DNA from: Aegilops tauschii subsp. strangulata
Lineage: Eukaryota > Streptophyta > Magnoliopsida > Poales > Poaceae
Reading direction: 5' to 3'
Assembly (NCBI RefSeq): GCF_002575655.3
Contig: NC_053037.3
Location: 148,005,207 to 148,069,206 of the forward strand
Length of the DNA: 64,000 nt
A program made the translations under genes and the position numbers. The notes below the pieces were generated by a model that was not told where the DNA came from, did no database searches, and saw only the letters and a list, made by a program, of their open reading frames with translations. Below are positions 1 to 10,961 of this stretch, piece after piece (position 1 is the stretch's first letter; the number at the start of each line of letters is the position of its first letter).

Positions 1-36
1 CGATGACGGATGCATCAAACACGGTTCAGGTTTTAG

Positions 37-397
37 TTGCGTGTGCGATGAAGGGCATACGGTTCAGTTCAATTAACTGTTTGCGATGAGGAGGAACAAA
101 AGAAACAGGCAGCCAGATGAAGGCATGTGCGATACACAACATATGGTTCACTCGGATGAACTATTTGTGATTAGGCAACACAAAAGAAACGGGCAACCAG
201 ATGAAGGTGTGTGCGATATACAACATAACGTTCACTCGGATGAACTGTTTGTGATTAGGCAACACAAAACAAACGGTCAGCCAGATCAAGGTGTGTGGGA
301 TATACGGCATGCGGTTCACTTGGATGAACTGTTTTCGTTGACACAAGAGTACAGAAACGGTTCAACTTAACAAGACGTGTGTGTTGTGCGATGGGAT
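37..397. repeat. 84-bp tandem repeat array
   Basis: Four consecutive units begin at 62, 146, 230 and 314, each exactly 84 bp, and the tail of an earlier unit lies at about 37-61. Units share GTTCACTCGGATGAACTGTT and a following GTGTGCGATATAC block. Because 84 is a multiple of three, one frame stays open through the array and gives a 28-residue periodic peptide; that is a by-product of the period, not evidence for a gene. The GAACTGTTTGTGAT core recurs near 12415, so the array may be a subterminal region of a transposon covering much of 1-12.8 kb. No transposon end was found here. Confidence 0.85.
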
Positions 398-604
398 TGC
401 GTGCGGTTGACACGGCCCTTGTCGTAAGTGTGTGACCTCTGTGGCAACCTTTCGCTCCCCAGGTGCCTCTTCGTGTACCGTGGCAACCATCCACCGACTC
501 TTCGCCTTTCCCTCTTGATTTGGAACTGCTGTCGCACGCTAGCTCTTCCTCCCTCCTCCATTTGCCTTCACCCTTCCTTCTGCCATTGTTTGATCATCTT
601 CACC

Positions 605-1986
605 ATGGAGGCAACAAGCCGGAAACGACTCCGTTATTCTTGCCCCGATCTGAATGATGACGCGGTGGAGGAACTCATTGATCGGTGCGACGTCATCACC
701 TTGGGTAGCATGGCAGGTTCATTCAAGACCATTCACAAGGAACCCATGGGTCCAGGAGCGGTTTGATCTCCCCTATCTTCTTCGCCGTGACCCTGCTAAC
801 TGGCGCGGGGACGAGGGAAGCCTCGCCTTGTGTAAGTTGATGCGGCCGCTTGATAATGATACGTATGATGTTAAGATGCCATCGCTTGAGGGCAAGGTTT
901 GGGCAGGCGCAAATGGAGATTGGGTTGTTTATATTGGGTACAACTGCGAGTGGGAACTTGTGAATGTGTACACTCGTCACCGGGTTCCACTTCCAAAAAT
1001 CTCAGACGACTGCCCAGAGGTTGAGTACACCGGTATTCTACGTGAGTTCAAATACGATCATGCTGACTGTCATCTACGGAAGATAGCAATTTGTCGAGTT
1101 CCCAACCGCTCATGGGATTACACAAACTATGAAGTTGTTGCTATCTTCGACAAGCTTGTTGACGTCCTTAGTTCCACGCCTCAATTGATATTGCTCAAAA
1201 ATCAATTTCTGTACACGGATGAGTACTATGATGCAATTCAATACGAGGATCTTTTGTTTGCTGCCACCACTCGTGGCACTATTTTTGCATGGAATCCTGA
1301 TGCTTTCGGTATGTTTGTCTTCCAGCGTAATTATAATTGTTTCGTCCACATGCATGCGGGTTAGCTAGTTTCCCTTTACTAATTAACCTTCTTGTGTTTC
1401 CAAGGTCCTGTGAACATTCCGCCACCTATACTTGAAATTTTTTTATAACCAAGGGGGAGATGACGATGCTGATGATCACGAGCATGAGGACGAGCAGGAC
1501 CCATATACTCAGTTGCGCCTGGCAACTTATTCCGATGGATCACCTCTTCTTGTCTGTATACAAGGCACTGCTGATGTTACTAAGGAAGCAGGTGTTGTCT
1601 CGCATGGTCGCACTCTCCGGACCTATTCCAACATCCATTGCAGGGTATTCGGGATGGATACTAGTGTACTAGAGCCAACACCTTCTCCCTGGTTCAGTAT
1701 TGAAAGACTTGGAGGAAACTCGCTCTTCCTTGGACAAAACTATCCAATGATGGTGGAAGGCGATCCAGCTACTGTTGACACAACGTTACTACCATTTATG
1801 AGAAGCAACTGTATCTGTACCTTGGACATTACTATGCTTCCCTACCGTCCCAATATGGGTCCTGACATAGGCCGCTTCAGCCTCGATGATCAGTCCTGTG
1901 TTGGTCTCGAGATTGATAGTAGCTGGCCCTTCCCAGAGAATCACTTCTGGTTCAAAGAAAGTGTTTCCAACGCCGGCGAGTGTTGA
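605..1986 (+). pseudogene. DUF295 (KIB1-4 beta-propeller) F-box-like pseudogene, copy A
   Basis: Exon 1 is 605-1308 and exon 2 is 1405-1986, joined by a 96-bp intron with GTATGT donor and CAAG acceptor. The family has a degenerate N-terminal F-box and a C-terminal propeller and is thought to act in SCF-type ubiquitin ligases or a derived role. Visible family features are the GDWVVYIGYNCEW and VNVYTRHRVPLPKIS blocks, GTIFAWNPDAF, SDGSPLLVCIQ and NSLFLGQNYP. Compared with copies B and C it has a 23-nt deletion around position 735, which shifts the frame after SFKTI, and one extra T in the T-run near 1440, which shifts it again. From the natural ATG the product would end at about 764. The intron is retained, so the copy arose by DNA duplication and not by retroposition. 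Homology to B and C starts near 455 and ends near 2150. Confidence 0.85.
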
Positions 1987-2636
1987 GCTGAAGTTCATTT
2001 CATCGCTTTGTTATTTGTTGTGTGAGAAAAACTTTACTAGAATGTTTTGTTGGAAATGATCTATAATCCAACGTGTATCCTCGTTGTCGTTGTGGGTTGA
2101 TGACTTGTTGTATGTAATCAATGGTACATTTGCATATGCGTCGATCAACTCACGCCTGCTAGTGGTGTCCATATGAATAGTGCTAGTGATTTTAGTTGCA
2201 AAAATTAGATAGTGCTAGTGATTTGTAGCTGCATATTTTGACAAATCGCAGTGTTACAAGGTTGACAAATGGCAATGTTACTACATAAACAAATGTAAAT
2301 CTTTCCAGTTTGAGAAATGGCAACATACCCAAAATGACAGATATGCAAATCTTACCCAATTGTTTGTACGTGGTTGCACACGGGTCATGCAAAACAACCG
2401 TTTGCGTTGAAGGGATGCAGAAATCCTGCTCGGCACATTTTCCCTTGGCTTCCCGGGGAAGCTGTCGGTTTGCATACAGGTGTTCTAACTAAAACATTTG
2501 CGATGAGTGTTTTATATTTAAAAACCGTTGACGTTTTTTTCAAAAGAAAATCGTTTGATAAGTCTATACATTAAGAGAGAAAAACGCAAGTTCGTTCAAA
2601 CCATATCTTTCATTCAGTCACACTGCGAATTTATAT
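1987..2636. other. 3' flank of copy A and non-coding spacer
   Basis: Up to about 2150 the sequence matches the 3' flanks of DUF295 copies B and C (the blocks GTTGTCGTTGTG and TATGTAATCAATGGTACATTT). From about 2190 it becomes AT-rich with repeated TGACAAATGGCAATGTTAC-like phrases and then TTTGCGATGAGTG and AAAACCGTTGACG near 2500, which resemble transposon subterminal sequence. No gene seen. Confidence 0.5.
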
Positions 2637-3352
2637 TCATATGATCGAGAATTCAAGATACAGTATTAAACCCCAAAAAAAACTATTTCCGGCGGCGGCG
2701 GAGGCTGCGCGCCGCACCATCATTGTCCTTGTCGTCCTCGGGACGCCGTTGTTGAAGTCTTCAAGGTAGCACAAAATGTTCTTCACTTGTAAATCAAACA
2801 TCATGTCGTCGCGCGATCGATGGGCGGGGCACGGGGGGACGGCAACTGGCACCGCTGAGAGGTAGCGGTTGACGGCAGCGTCCCATGCCTCTGAGGGGGG
2901 GCGCACGGGCACGGGCACGGGCGCGGCGGGTGCAGCCAAATGCACGGGGACTGGCGCCACGGTGGGTGGGGGGCGCGCACGGGCGTGACGGATGCAGCCA
3001 AATGCATGGGGGCCAGCGGCACGGTGGGTGGAGGGGCGCGCACAGGCACGGGCACGAGCGCTGGCGCAGGCATGTACACGAGCTCGCGCGGGTCCACGGA
3101 GACCTCGCTGACGCCCGCGGCTTCCAGCTCTGCAATAGTGCTCGGCGACCAGCCCGTTAATGCTACGGGGATGGTCGCTGGCGTGGGCGCGTGGATGGGA
3201 GCTGGGACGAGAGCGGGGGCAGCAACCGCCGCAGCCAGCTCGTTCTGGGCCATGTCCATGAGGCCCCATTCCTCCTTATTTTCTATCTCCTCCGGCTCGG
3301 AGTCGACTTCACCAAACTTGAAGACTAGTGGCAGATGATCATTCTGCGCCAT
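2637..3352 (-). pseudogene. Proline/alanine-rich ORF with a frameshift
   Basis: Read on the minus strand from the ATG at 3352, the product starts MAQNDHLPLVFKFGEVDSEP, has an acidic stretch (DSEPEEIENKEEW) and then repeated Ala-Pro-Val-Pro segments. A segment with the core VRAPPPTVPLAP occurs twice in tandem. In the second copy one base is missing in the C-run complementary to 2968-2973, so the frame moves; the other frame continues as SEAWDAAVNRYLSAVP and stops at 2637. With the base restored the protein would be about 238 aa. I do not recognise a family. The position among repeats suggests a transposon-carried ORF. The remaining open frame up to about 3562 only reads through the G-run and is not supported as coding. 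Confidence 0.4.
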
Positions 3353-3368
3353 GGCGATGGAGGTCTGC

Positions 3369-3387
3369 GGGGGGGGGGGGGGGGGGG
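3369..3387. repeat. Poly(G) run, 19 bases
   Basis: An uninterrupted run of 19 G lies 17 bases upstream of the minus-strand ATG at 3352, so the transcript leader would carry a C19 tract. Length may be inexact in the assembly. Confidence 0.9.
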
Positions 3388-3794
3388 AGGGGAATGGGAG
3401 GCAAACAGTAAGGCCGCCCGTATGAAACAGTGGCTCGGGCGCCATTAATGGAGAGGAAGGTGGGCGGCCATGGAAGTCAAAGAGCTCGCTTCCCAGTGAG
3501 CCTGCACAACGCAAAGTTCGCACGCTTCCCGGTGAGCCTGCGCATTGGAGGACAGCTTGCATGCCTTTCGGTCAGCCTGTGCACCGGACTGCGCTCGCAC
3601 GCCTCTCGTTCAGTCAAGGTCAAGCAGCTGTCCGCACGGCACCTCCTACAGCCATTAAAACCAAGACACATGGCGTCACATGAATGGTTAACAGAACGCA
3701 CACGTTTTGAATTATACAAACGTTTGAGATATTAAGTGGCAGCTATTTTTTCAAAATGCCTTTGTTGGTTGTCATTATTCGAGTTCGCCTTCTC
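3388..3794. other. Spacer between proline-rich ORF and 503-bp array
   Basis: Contains three short imperfect repeats of about 50 bp (CCCGGTGAGCCTGCGCA-like at about 3490, 3530 and 3570). No gene or transposon end identified. Confidence 0.4.
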
Positions 3795-6700
3795 TCAAAA
3801 TGGACACGAAAATACCACATCATGTCGGGCCATTCCATGATAGGATGCCAAGTTTCATGAATATCAGGCGAGTTTTGGATTTACTAGAATTTAAAAACCA
3901 GGCATCTCAATGTTTTGTCGGCAAATCAACGGTGCCTTGGTGTTTGAAATTCATTCCCATTTATTGTGTGGGACCTAAGCATGCACCCAAGGACACAGAT
4001 TTGATTTTTCAACCAATTTATATGCACTGGAGCATGTGAGTGTAGTTCAAGTTCGAATTATGCACATAAATGCATTGAAAACTCAGTTAGTGCATAAAAA
4101 TGTCCAAAAGAACCCTGAAAAATCACAAAAATTGACACAACAATCCTGTTGTTCTATGTTGACACGAGAAATTTTTTGGAAGCAATAAGAGGCAGTGGAT
4201 ATCGTTTCGTCCCCACAGGTGGGACGTTCCCTACCGAAACAATGATGCTTGTTGTGAGAAGCTCTGGTTTGTGAGAAGCATATACCCAAACCTGCCCCAA
4301 ACGGGACAAATTTTTTACCACGGCATGTTGATGCCGCTCCATGAAAGCATGCCAAGTTTCATGAATTTTAGACGAGTTTTGGATTTACTAGAATTTAAAA
4401 ACGACGCATCTCAATGTTTTGCCGGCAATCAACGGTGCCCTAGTGTTTGAAATTCATTCCCATTTCTTGCATGGGACCTAAGCATGCACCCAAGGACACA
4501 GATTTGATTTTTCAACCAATTTACATGCACTGGAGCATGTGCATGTAGTTCAAATTTGAATTATGCACATAAATGCATTGGAAACTCAGTTAATGCATAA
4601 AAATGTCCAAAAGAACCCCGAAAAATCACAAAAATTGAAACAACACTCCTGTTGTTCTATGTTGACAGGAGAAACTTTTTGGAAGCAAAAAGAGGCAGTG
4701 GACATCGTTTCGTCCCCAAAGGTGGGAGGTTCCCTACCGAAACAATGATAATTGTTGTGAGAAGCTCTGTTTTGTGAGAATCATATACCCAAACTTGCCC
4801 CAAATGGGACAAAAATTTTACCACGGCATGTTGATGCCGCTCCATGAAAGCATGCCAAGTTTCATGAATTTCAGACGAGTTTTGGATTTACTAGAATTTT
4901 AAAATGAGGCTTCTCAATGTTTTGACGGCAATCAACGGTGCCCTGGTGTTTCAAATTCATTCGCATTTCTTGCATGGGACCTAAGCATGCATCCAAGGAC
5001 ACAGATTTGATTTTCAACCAATTTATATGCACTGGAGCATGTGCATGTAGTTCGAATTTGAATTATGCACATAAATGCATTGAAAACTCAGTTAATGCAT
5101 AAAAATGTGCAAAAGAACCCCGAAAAATCACAAAACTTGACACAACACTCCTGTTGTTCTATGTTGACACGAGAAATTTTTTGGAAGCAATAAGAGGCAG
5201 TGGATATTGTTTCGTCCCCAAAGGTGGGACGTTCCCTACTGAAACCATGATGCTGGTTGTGAGAAGCTCTGGTTTGTGAGAAGCATATACCCAAACCTGC
5301 CCCAAACTGGACAAATTTTTACCATGGCATGTTGATGCCGCTCCATGAAAGCATGCCCAGTTTCATGAATTTCAGACGAGTTTTGGATTTACTAGAATTT
5401 AAAAACGAGTCATCTCAATGTTTTGCCGGCAATCAACGGTGCCCTGGTGTTTCAAATTCATTCGCATTTCTTGCATGTGACCTAAGCATGCACCCAAGGA
5501 CACAGATTTGATTTTTTAACCAATTTATATGCACTGGAGCATGTGCATGTAGTTCAAATTTGAATTATGCACATAAATGCATGGAAAACTCAGTTAATCC
5601 ATCAAAATGTCCAAACGAACCCCGAAAAATCCCAAAAATTGACACAACACTCCTGTTGTTCTATGTTGACACGAGAATTTTTTTGGAAGCAATAAGAGGC
5701 AGTGGATATCGTTTCGTCCCCACAGGTGGGACGTTCCCTACCGAAACAATGATGCTTGTTGTGAGAAGCTCTGGTTTGTGAGAAGCATATACCCAAACCT
5801 GCCCCAAACGGGACAAATTTTTTACCACGGCATGTTGATGCCGCTCCATGAAAGCATGCCAAGTTTCATGAATTTTAGACGAGTTTTGGATTTACTAGAA
5901 TTTAAAAACGACGCATCTCAATGTTTTGCCGGCAATCAACGGTGCCCTAGTGTTTGAAATTCATTCCCATTTCTTGCATGGGACCTAAGCATGCACCCAA
6001 GGACACAGATTTGATTTTTCAACCAATTTACATGCACTGGAGCATGTGCATGTAGTTCAAATTTGAATTATGCACATAAATGCATTGGAAACTTAGTTAA
6101 TGCATAAAAATGTCCAAAAGAACCCCGAAAAATCACAAAAATTGAAACAACACTCCTGTTGTTCTATGTTGACAGGAGAAACTTTTTGGAAGCAATAAGA
6201 GGCAGTGGACATCGTTTCGTCCCCAAAGGTGGGAGGTTCCCTACCGAAACAATGATAATTGTTGTGAGAAGCTCTGTTTTGTGAGAATCATATACCCAAA
6301 CTTGCCCCAAATGGGACAAAAATTTTACCACGGCATGTTGATGCCGCTCCATGAAAGCATGCCAAGTTTCATGAATTTCAGACGAGTTTTGGATTTACTC
6401 GAATTTTAAAATGAGGCTTCTCAATGTTTTGACGGCAATCAACGGTGCCCTGGTGTTTCAAATTCATTCGCATTTCTTGCATGGGACCTAAGCATGCATC
6501 CAAGGACACAGATTTGATTTTCAACCAATTTATATGCACTTGAGCATGTGCATGTAGTTCGAATTTGAATTATGCACATAAATGCATTGAAAACTCAGTT
6601 AATGCATAAAAATGTGCAAAAGAACCCCGAAAAATCACAAAACTTGACACAACACTCCTGTTGTTCTATGTTGACACGAGAAAATTTTTGGAAGCAATAA

Positions 6701-9639
6701 GAGGCAGTGGATATTGTTTCGTCCCCAAAGGTGGGACGTTCCCTACTGAAACCATGATGCTGGTTGTGAGAAGCTCTGGTTTGTGAGAAGCATATACCCA
6801 AACCTGCCCCAAACTGGACAAATTTTTACCATGGCATGTTGATGCCGCTCCATGAAAGCATGCCCAGTTTCATGAATTTCAGACGAGTTTTGGATTTACT
6901 AGAATTTAAAAACGAGTCATCTCAATGTTTTGCCGGCAATCAACGGTGCCCTGGTGTTTCAAATTCATTCGCATTTCTTGCATGTGACCTAAGCATGCAC
7001 CCAAGGACACAGATTTGATTTTTTAACCAATTTATATGCACTGGAGCATGTGCATGTAGTTCAAATTTGAATTATGCACATAAATGCATGGAAAACTCAG
7101 TTAATCCATCAAAATGTCCAAACGAACCCCGAAAAATCCCAAAAATTGACACAACACTCCTGTTGTTCTATGTTGACACGAGAATTTTTTTGAAAGCAAT
7201 AAGAGGCAATGGATATCATTTTGTCCCCAAAGGTGGGACGTTCCCTACCGAAACCATCATGCTTGTTGTGAGAAGCTCTGGTTTGTGAGAAGCATATACC
7301 CGAACCTGCCCCAAATGGGACATATTTTTGAACACGACATGTTAATGCCACTCCATGATAGCATGCCAAGTTTCATGAATTTCAGACGAGTTTTGGATTT
7401 ACTACAATTTAAAACCAGGCATCTCAACGTTTTTCCAGCAATCAACAGTTCCCATGTGTTTGAATTTCATTCCCATCTCTTGCATGGGACCTAGAAATTA
7501 ACCCAAGGACACATATTAGAATTGTCAACCAACCTTAGTGCATTGGAGCATGTGCTTGTAGTTCAAATTTGAATTGTGCACATAAAGTTCCTAGAAAACC
7601 CAGTTAATGCATAAAAATGTCCAAACGAACCCCGTAAAATCACAAAAAATGACACAACACTCCTGTTGTTCTATGTTGACACTAGAAAATATTTGAAAGC
7701 AATAAGAGGCAATGGATATCGTTTCGTTCCCAAAGGTGGGACATTCCCTATCGAAACCATCATGCTTGTTGTGAGAAGCTTATACCCGAACCTGCCCCAA
7801 ACGGGACAAATTTTTTACCGTGGCATGTTGATGCCGCTCATTGATAGCGTGCCAAGTTTCATGAATTTCACACGAGTTTTGGATTTACTAGAATTTAAAA
7901 ACCAGGCATCTCAACATTTTGCCGGCAATCAACAGTGCCCTGGTGTTTGAAATTCATTCCCATCTCTTGCATGGGACCTGGAAATTCACCCAAGGACACA
8001 CATGTGATTTTTCAACCAACTTTGGTGCATTGGAGCATGTGCTTGTAGCTCAAATTTAAATTATGCACATAAAATGCCTAGAAAACCCAGTTAACGTATA
8101 AAAAAGGCCAAACGAACCCCGAAAAATTCCAAGATTCGACACAAAACTCCTGTTGTTCTATGTTGACACTAGAAATTTTTTGAAAGCAATAAGAGGCAAC
8201 AGATATCATCTCGTCCCCAAACGTGGTACGTTCCATATCAAAACCATCATGCTTGTTGTGAAATCTCTGATTTGTGAGAAGCTTATATCCAAACCTGCCC
8301 CAAATGGGACAAAATTTTCACCACGGCATGTTGATGCTGCTCCATGATAGCATGCCAAGTTTCATGAATTTCAGACGAGTTTTGGATTTACTAGAATTTA
8401 AAACCAGGCATCTCAACGTTTTTCCAGCAATCAACAGTGCCCTGGTGTTTGAAATTCATTCCCATCTCTTGCATGGGACCTGGAAATTCACCCAAGGACA
8501 CACATGTGATTTTTCAACCAACTTTGGTGCATTGGAGCTTGTGCTTGTAGTTCAAATTTGAATTATGCACATAAAATGCCTAGAAAACCCAGTTAATGTA
8601 TAAAAAAGGCCAAACGAACCTCGAAAAATTCCAAGATTGAGCACAAAACTCTTGTTGTTCTATGTTGACACTAGAAATTTTTTCAAACCAATCAGAGGCA
8701 ACGGATATCGTCTCGTCCCCAAAGGTGGTACGTTCCCTATCGAAACCATCATGCTTGTTGTGAGAAACTCTGGTTTGTGAGAAGCTCATACCCAAACCTG
8801 GCCCAAATGGGACAAAATTTTCACCATGCCATGTTGATGCCGCTCCCTGATAGCATGCCAAGTTTCATGAATTTCAGACGAGTTTTGGATTTACTAGAAT
8901 TAAAAAACCAGGCATCTCAACATTTTGCCGGCAATCAACAGTGCCCTGGTGTTTGAAATTCATTCCCATCTCTTGCATGGGACCTGGAAATTCACCCAAG
9001 GACACACATGTGATTTTTCAACCAACTTTGGTGCATTGGAGCATGTGCTTGTAGCTCAAATTTAAATTATGCACATAAAATGCCTAGAAAACCGAGTTAA
9101 CGTATAAAAAAGGCCAAACGAACCCCGAAAAATTCCAAGATTCGACACAAAACTCCTGTTGTTCTATGTTGACACTCGAAATTTTTTTAAAGCAATAAGA
9201 GGCAACGAATATCATCTCGTCCCCAAAGGTGGTGCGTGCCCTATCGAAACCATCATGCTTGTTGTGAGAAGCTCTGGTTTGTGAGAAGCTCATACCCAAA
9301 CCTGGCCCAAATGGGACAAAATTTTCACCACGGCATGTTGATGCCGCTCCATGATAGCATGCCAAGTTTCATGAATTTCAGACGAGTATTGGATTTACTA
9401 CAATTTAAAAACTAGGTATCTCAATGTTTTGCCAGCAATCAATAGTGCCGTGGTGTTTGAAATTCATTCCCATCTCTTGCATGGGACCTAGAAATTCACC
9501 CAAGGACACACATGTGATTTTTCAACCAACTTTAGTGCATTGGAGCATGTTCTTGTAGTTCAGATTTGAATTATGCACATAAAATGCCTAGAAAACCCAG
9601 TTAATGTATAAAAAAGGCCAAACGAACCCCGAAAAATTT
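3795..9639. repeat. Satellite-like array of about 11.6 units of 503 bp
   Basis: The anchor GCCAAGTTTCATGAAT (or its GCCCAG variant) occurs at 3847, 4351, 4854, 5355, 5858, 6361, 6862, 7365, 7851, 8354, 8857 and 9361, giving spacings of 501-504 bp and one of 486. The three units from 4351 and the three from 5858 are nearly identical to one another, so a trimer of 1507 bp has been duplicated recently. Units from 7365 on are more diverged and resemble each other. Many units keep the palindrome TTCAAATTTGAA and the hairpin CGGCATGTTGATGCCG. Short open frames of 60-95 codons recur only because of the repetition and show no family features. Such arrays are known inside large Triticeae CACTA elements, which fits the surroundings, but that assignment is inference. 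Confidence 0.95.
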
Positions 9640-10131
9640 GTATGCACCATTTTGTAATTCAAATCAAGTAGACCCCACACAGTTTATTCTCACCAAGCGT
9701 GTGAGATTTAGTACAAAATATCTTGGAGCACTGTCGGTGTATAGTACGCCTATGTCTTACGCGAGAAGGTGCGTCGGCTACAGACCACAGCTGGCGTGTC
9801 AAGCTCACTAGCTCGCTCCCCCAAAACTCCCGCCTCTGCATCCCTCTCTGCTTCAGTCCCTTGATTCAAATTTTTAGTAGCCCCGGCATTTTACTCCCGC
9901 CTCTGCATCCCTCGCAATCTCAAAAATATCTGCTCGCCCTTGATCCAAATTTTCAGTAGCCCCGCCTTGTTACTCCCGCCTAGTAAAATTTTCAGCTGCC
10001 GCAGTATTTCCTCAAATACAACCTCTGCTCACACAGACACACACAACCCTCGAAACCATTGGTAGGTCGCCGCCATCGCCGGCGCCTCCATCCTCAACCT
10101 CTACCTGTGTGCCGGGGAGCTCGAGTAGCCA
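9640..10131 (+). other. Leader region of the AP2/ERF-like ORF
   Basis: The array ends abruptly at CCCCGAAAAAT. The next 490 bp include a tandem-like pair of CTCCCGCCTCTGCATCCCTC and AGTAGCCCCG blocks at about 9827-9990, then a C-rich leader up to the ATG at 10132. No clear TATA box was found. Confidence 0.4.
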
Positions 10132-10707
10132 ATGGCCAAAAAGAGGTTTATCGCAGCCTTTTCGCTCGACATCGGCGAGGTGGCCGCCGAGGTGTCCCCG
10201 TCGTCCTCCGCGGGCCTGATCCGCCATCGCCGGTCCCCCGATCCGCCCGCCGCCGCGCCCCTACGCTGGTTCGAGGACTTCCCCGTCCTCCCCCGGAACG
10301 GGCAGCCGACGAAGTCCTACCTCAGGATCCGGCAGTGGCGGTGGGGGACGTGGGTCGCCGATATTACAGATCAAGAGACCCACACCCGCCGGTGGCTCGG
10401 TAGCTTCCACACGGCTGAGGTCGCGGCCATGGAGTACGACCGCTGGCAGGTCCGCTACCACAGCGCGGCGGCTAGGCTCAATTTCCCCTTCAGCACACGT
10501 CCGGTCCACCTCGTTCCGCCGGAGCCAGGGGTGGTGAGCTCGGCTATAGCGCGGGAGGACCGCGAGGCGTGGGAGAGTCTCGAGGCCGAGGCCGCCGACA
10601 AGGCCTACATGCAAGAGCTCCGCCGGCAGCACCCGGAGCTCGTGGAGGCATTGCGGGCGATCTTTGCCAGCGCAGAGGGCGGCGAGTATCGCGCTCTCCT
10701 CCGATGA
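10132..10707 (+). CDS. AP2/ERF-like DNA-binding protein, transposon-associated
   Basis: A 191-aa frame starts at an ATG in a good context (GCCAATGG). Residues about 62-119 form an AP2/ERF-like domain: WGTWVADI, a WLG motif, TAEVAAMEYDR and a closing RLNFP. The usual YRGVR start is changed to YLRIRQ, so the Gly of the first beta strand is missing and DNA contact may be altered. Residues 135-185 are acidic and helical (ESLEAEAADKAYMQELRRQHPELVEA broken here as ESLEAEAADK and YMQELRRQHPELVEA). The stop at 10705-10707 falls inside what looks like the coding region, since matching sequence continues in the next frame. AP2/ERF proteins act as nuclear transcription factors, but this subgroup is common in Triticeae repeats and the flanks here are repetitive, so a transposon-borne or captured gene is likely. 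Confidence 0.6.
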   Translation: MAKKRFIAAFSLDIGEVAAEVSPSSSAGLIRHRRSPDPPAAAPLRWFEDFPVLPRNGQPTKSYLRIRQWRWGTWVADITDQETHTRRWLGSFHTAEVAAMEYDRWQVRYHSAAARLNFPFSTRPVHLVPPEPGVVSSAIAREDREAWESLEAEAADKAYMQELRRQHPELVEALRAIFASAEGGEYRALLR

Positions 10708-10961
10708 CGAGGTCGAAGGCGGCGAGGACGGCGGCGCGGAGCGCAGCGAGGTTATCGCGCTCTCCTCTGATGACGATTGTCGAAGGCGACGGTGACGGCG
10801 GCGCGGAGGGCGTCGAGGTGGGCCCCCAGGACGAGCAGATCGACGTCGACAAGTGGAGGAGTGCCTTCCCCAACGACCCTGATGACGGTACTGGCCCGGA
10901 CCTGGGTCGCGGCACACCATACATGACGAGGAAGGATTGGCTCGACCTCTACTTTGACTGA
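10685..10961 (+). pseudogene. Out-of-frame tail of the AP2/ERF-like gene with a 66-bp repeat
   Basis: Downstream of the early stop, frame +2 reads SIALSSDDEVEGG and then VIALSSDDD, a 66-bp (22-aa) tandem repeat with units starting at 10691 and 10757. An extra T in the second unit (near 10777) moves the frame again, and the third frame reads VEGDGDGGAEGVEVG, DEQIDVDKWRSAFPNDPDD and ends DWLDLYFD at 10961. The ancestral protein was therefore probably about 275 aa with an acidic tail. The I-A-L-S-S-D-D-D/E pattern resembles a SUMO-interacting motif (hydrophobic core followed by acidic residues). Two one-base insertions relative to that frame would explain the present state. Confidence 0.5.

Noticed and set aside
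3847..9365. Repeated 60-95-codon frames in the 503-bp array (for example the recurring MERHQHAVVK frame)
   Set aside because: They recur only because the unit repeats, and they break by indels in other units.
3795..9639. CRISPR-like regular spacing
   Set aside because: Units are 503 bp and similar throughout; this is a tandem repeat in a plant genome, with no short direct repeats separated by unique spacers.
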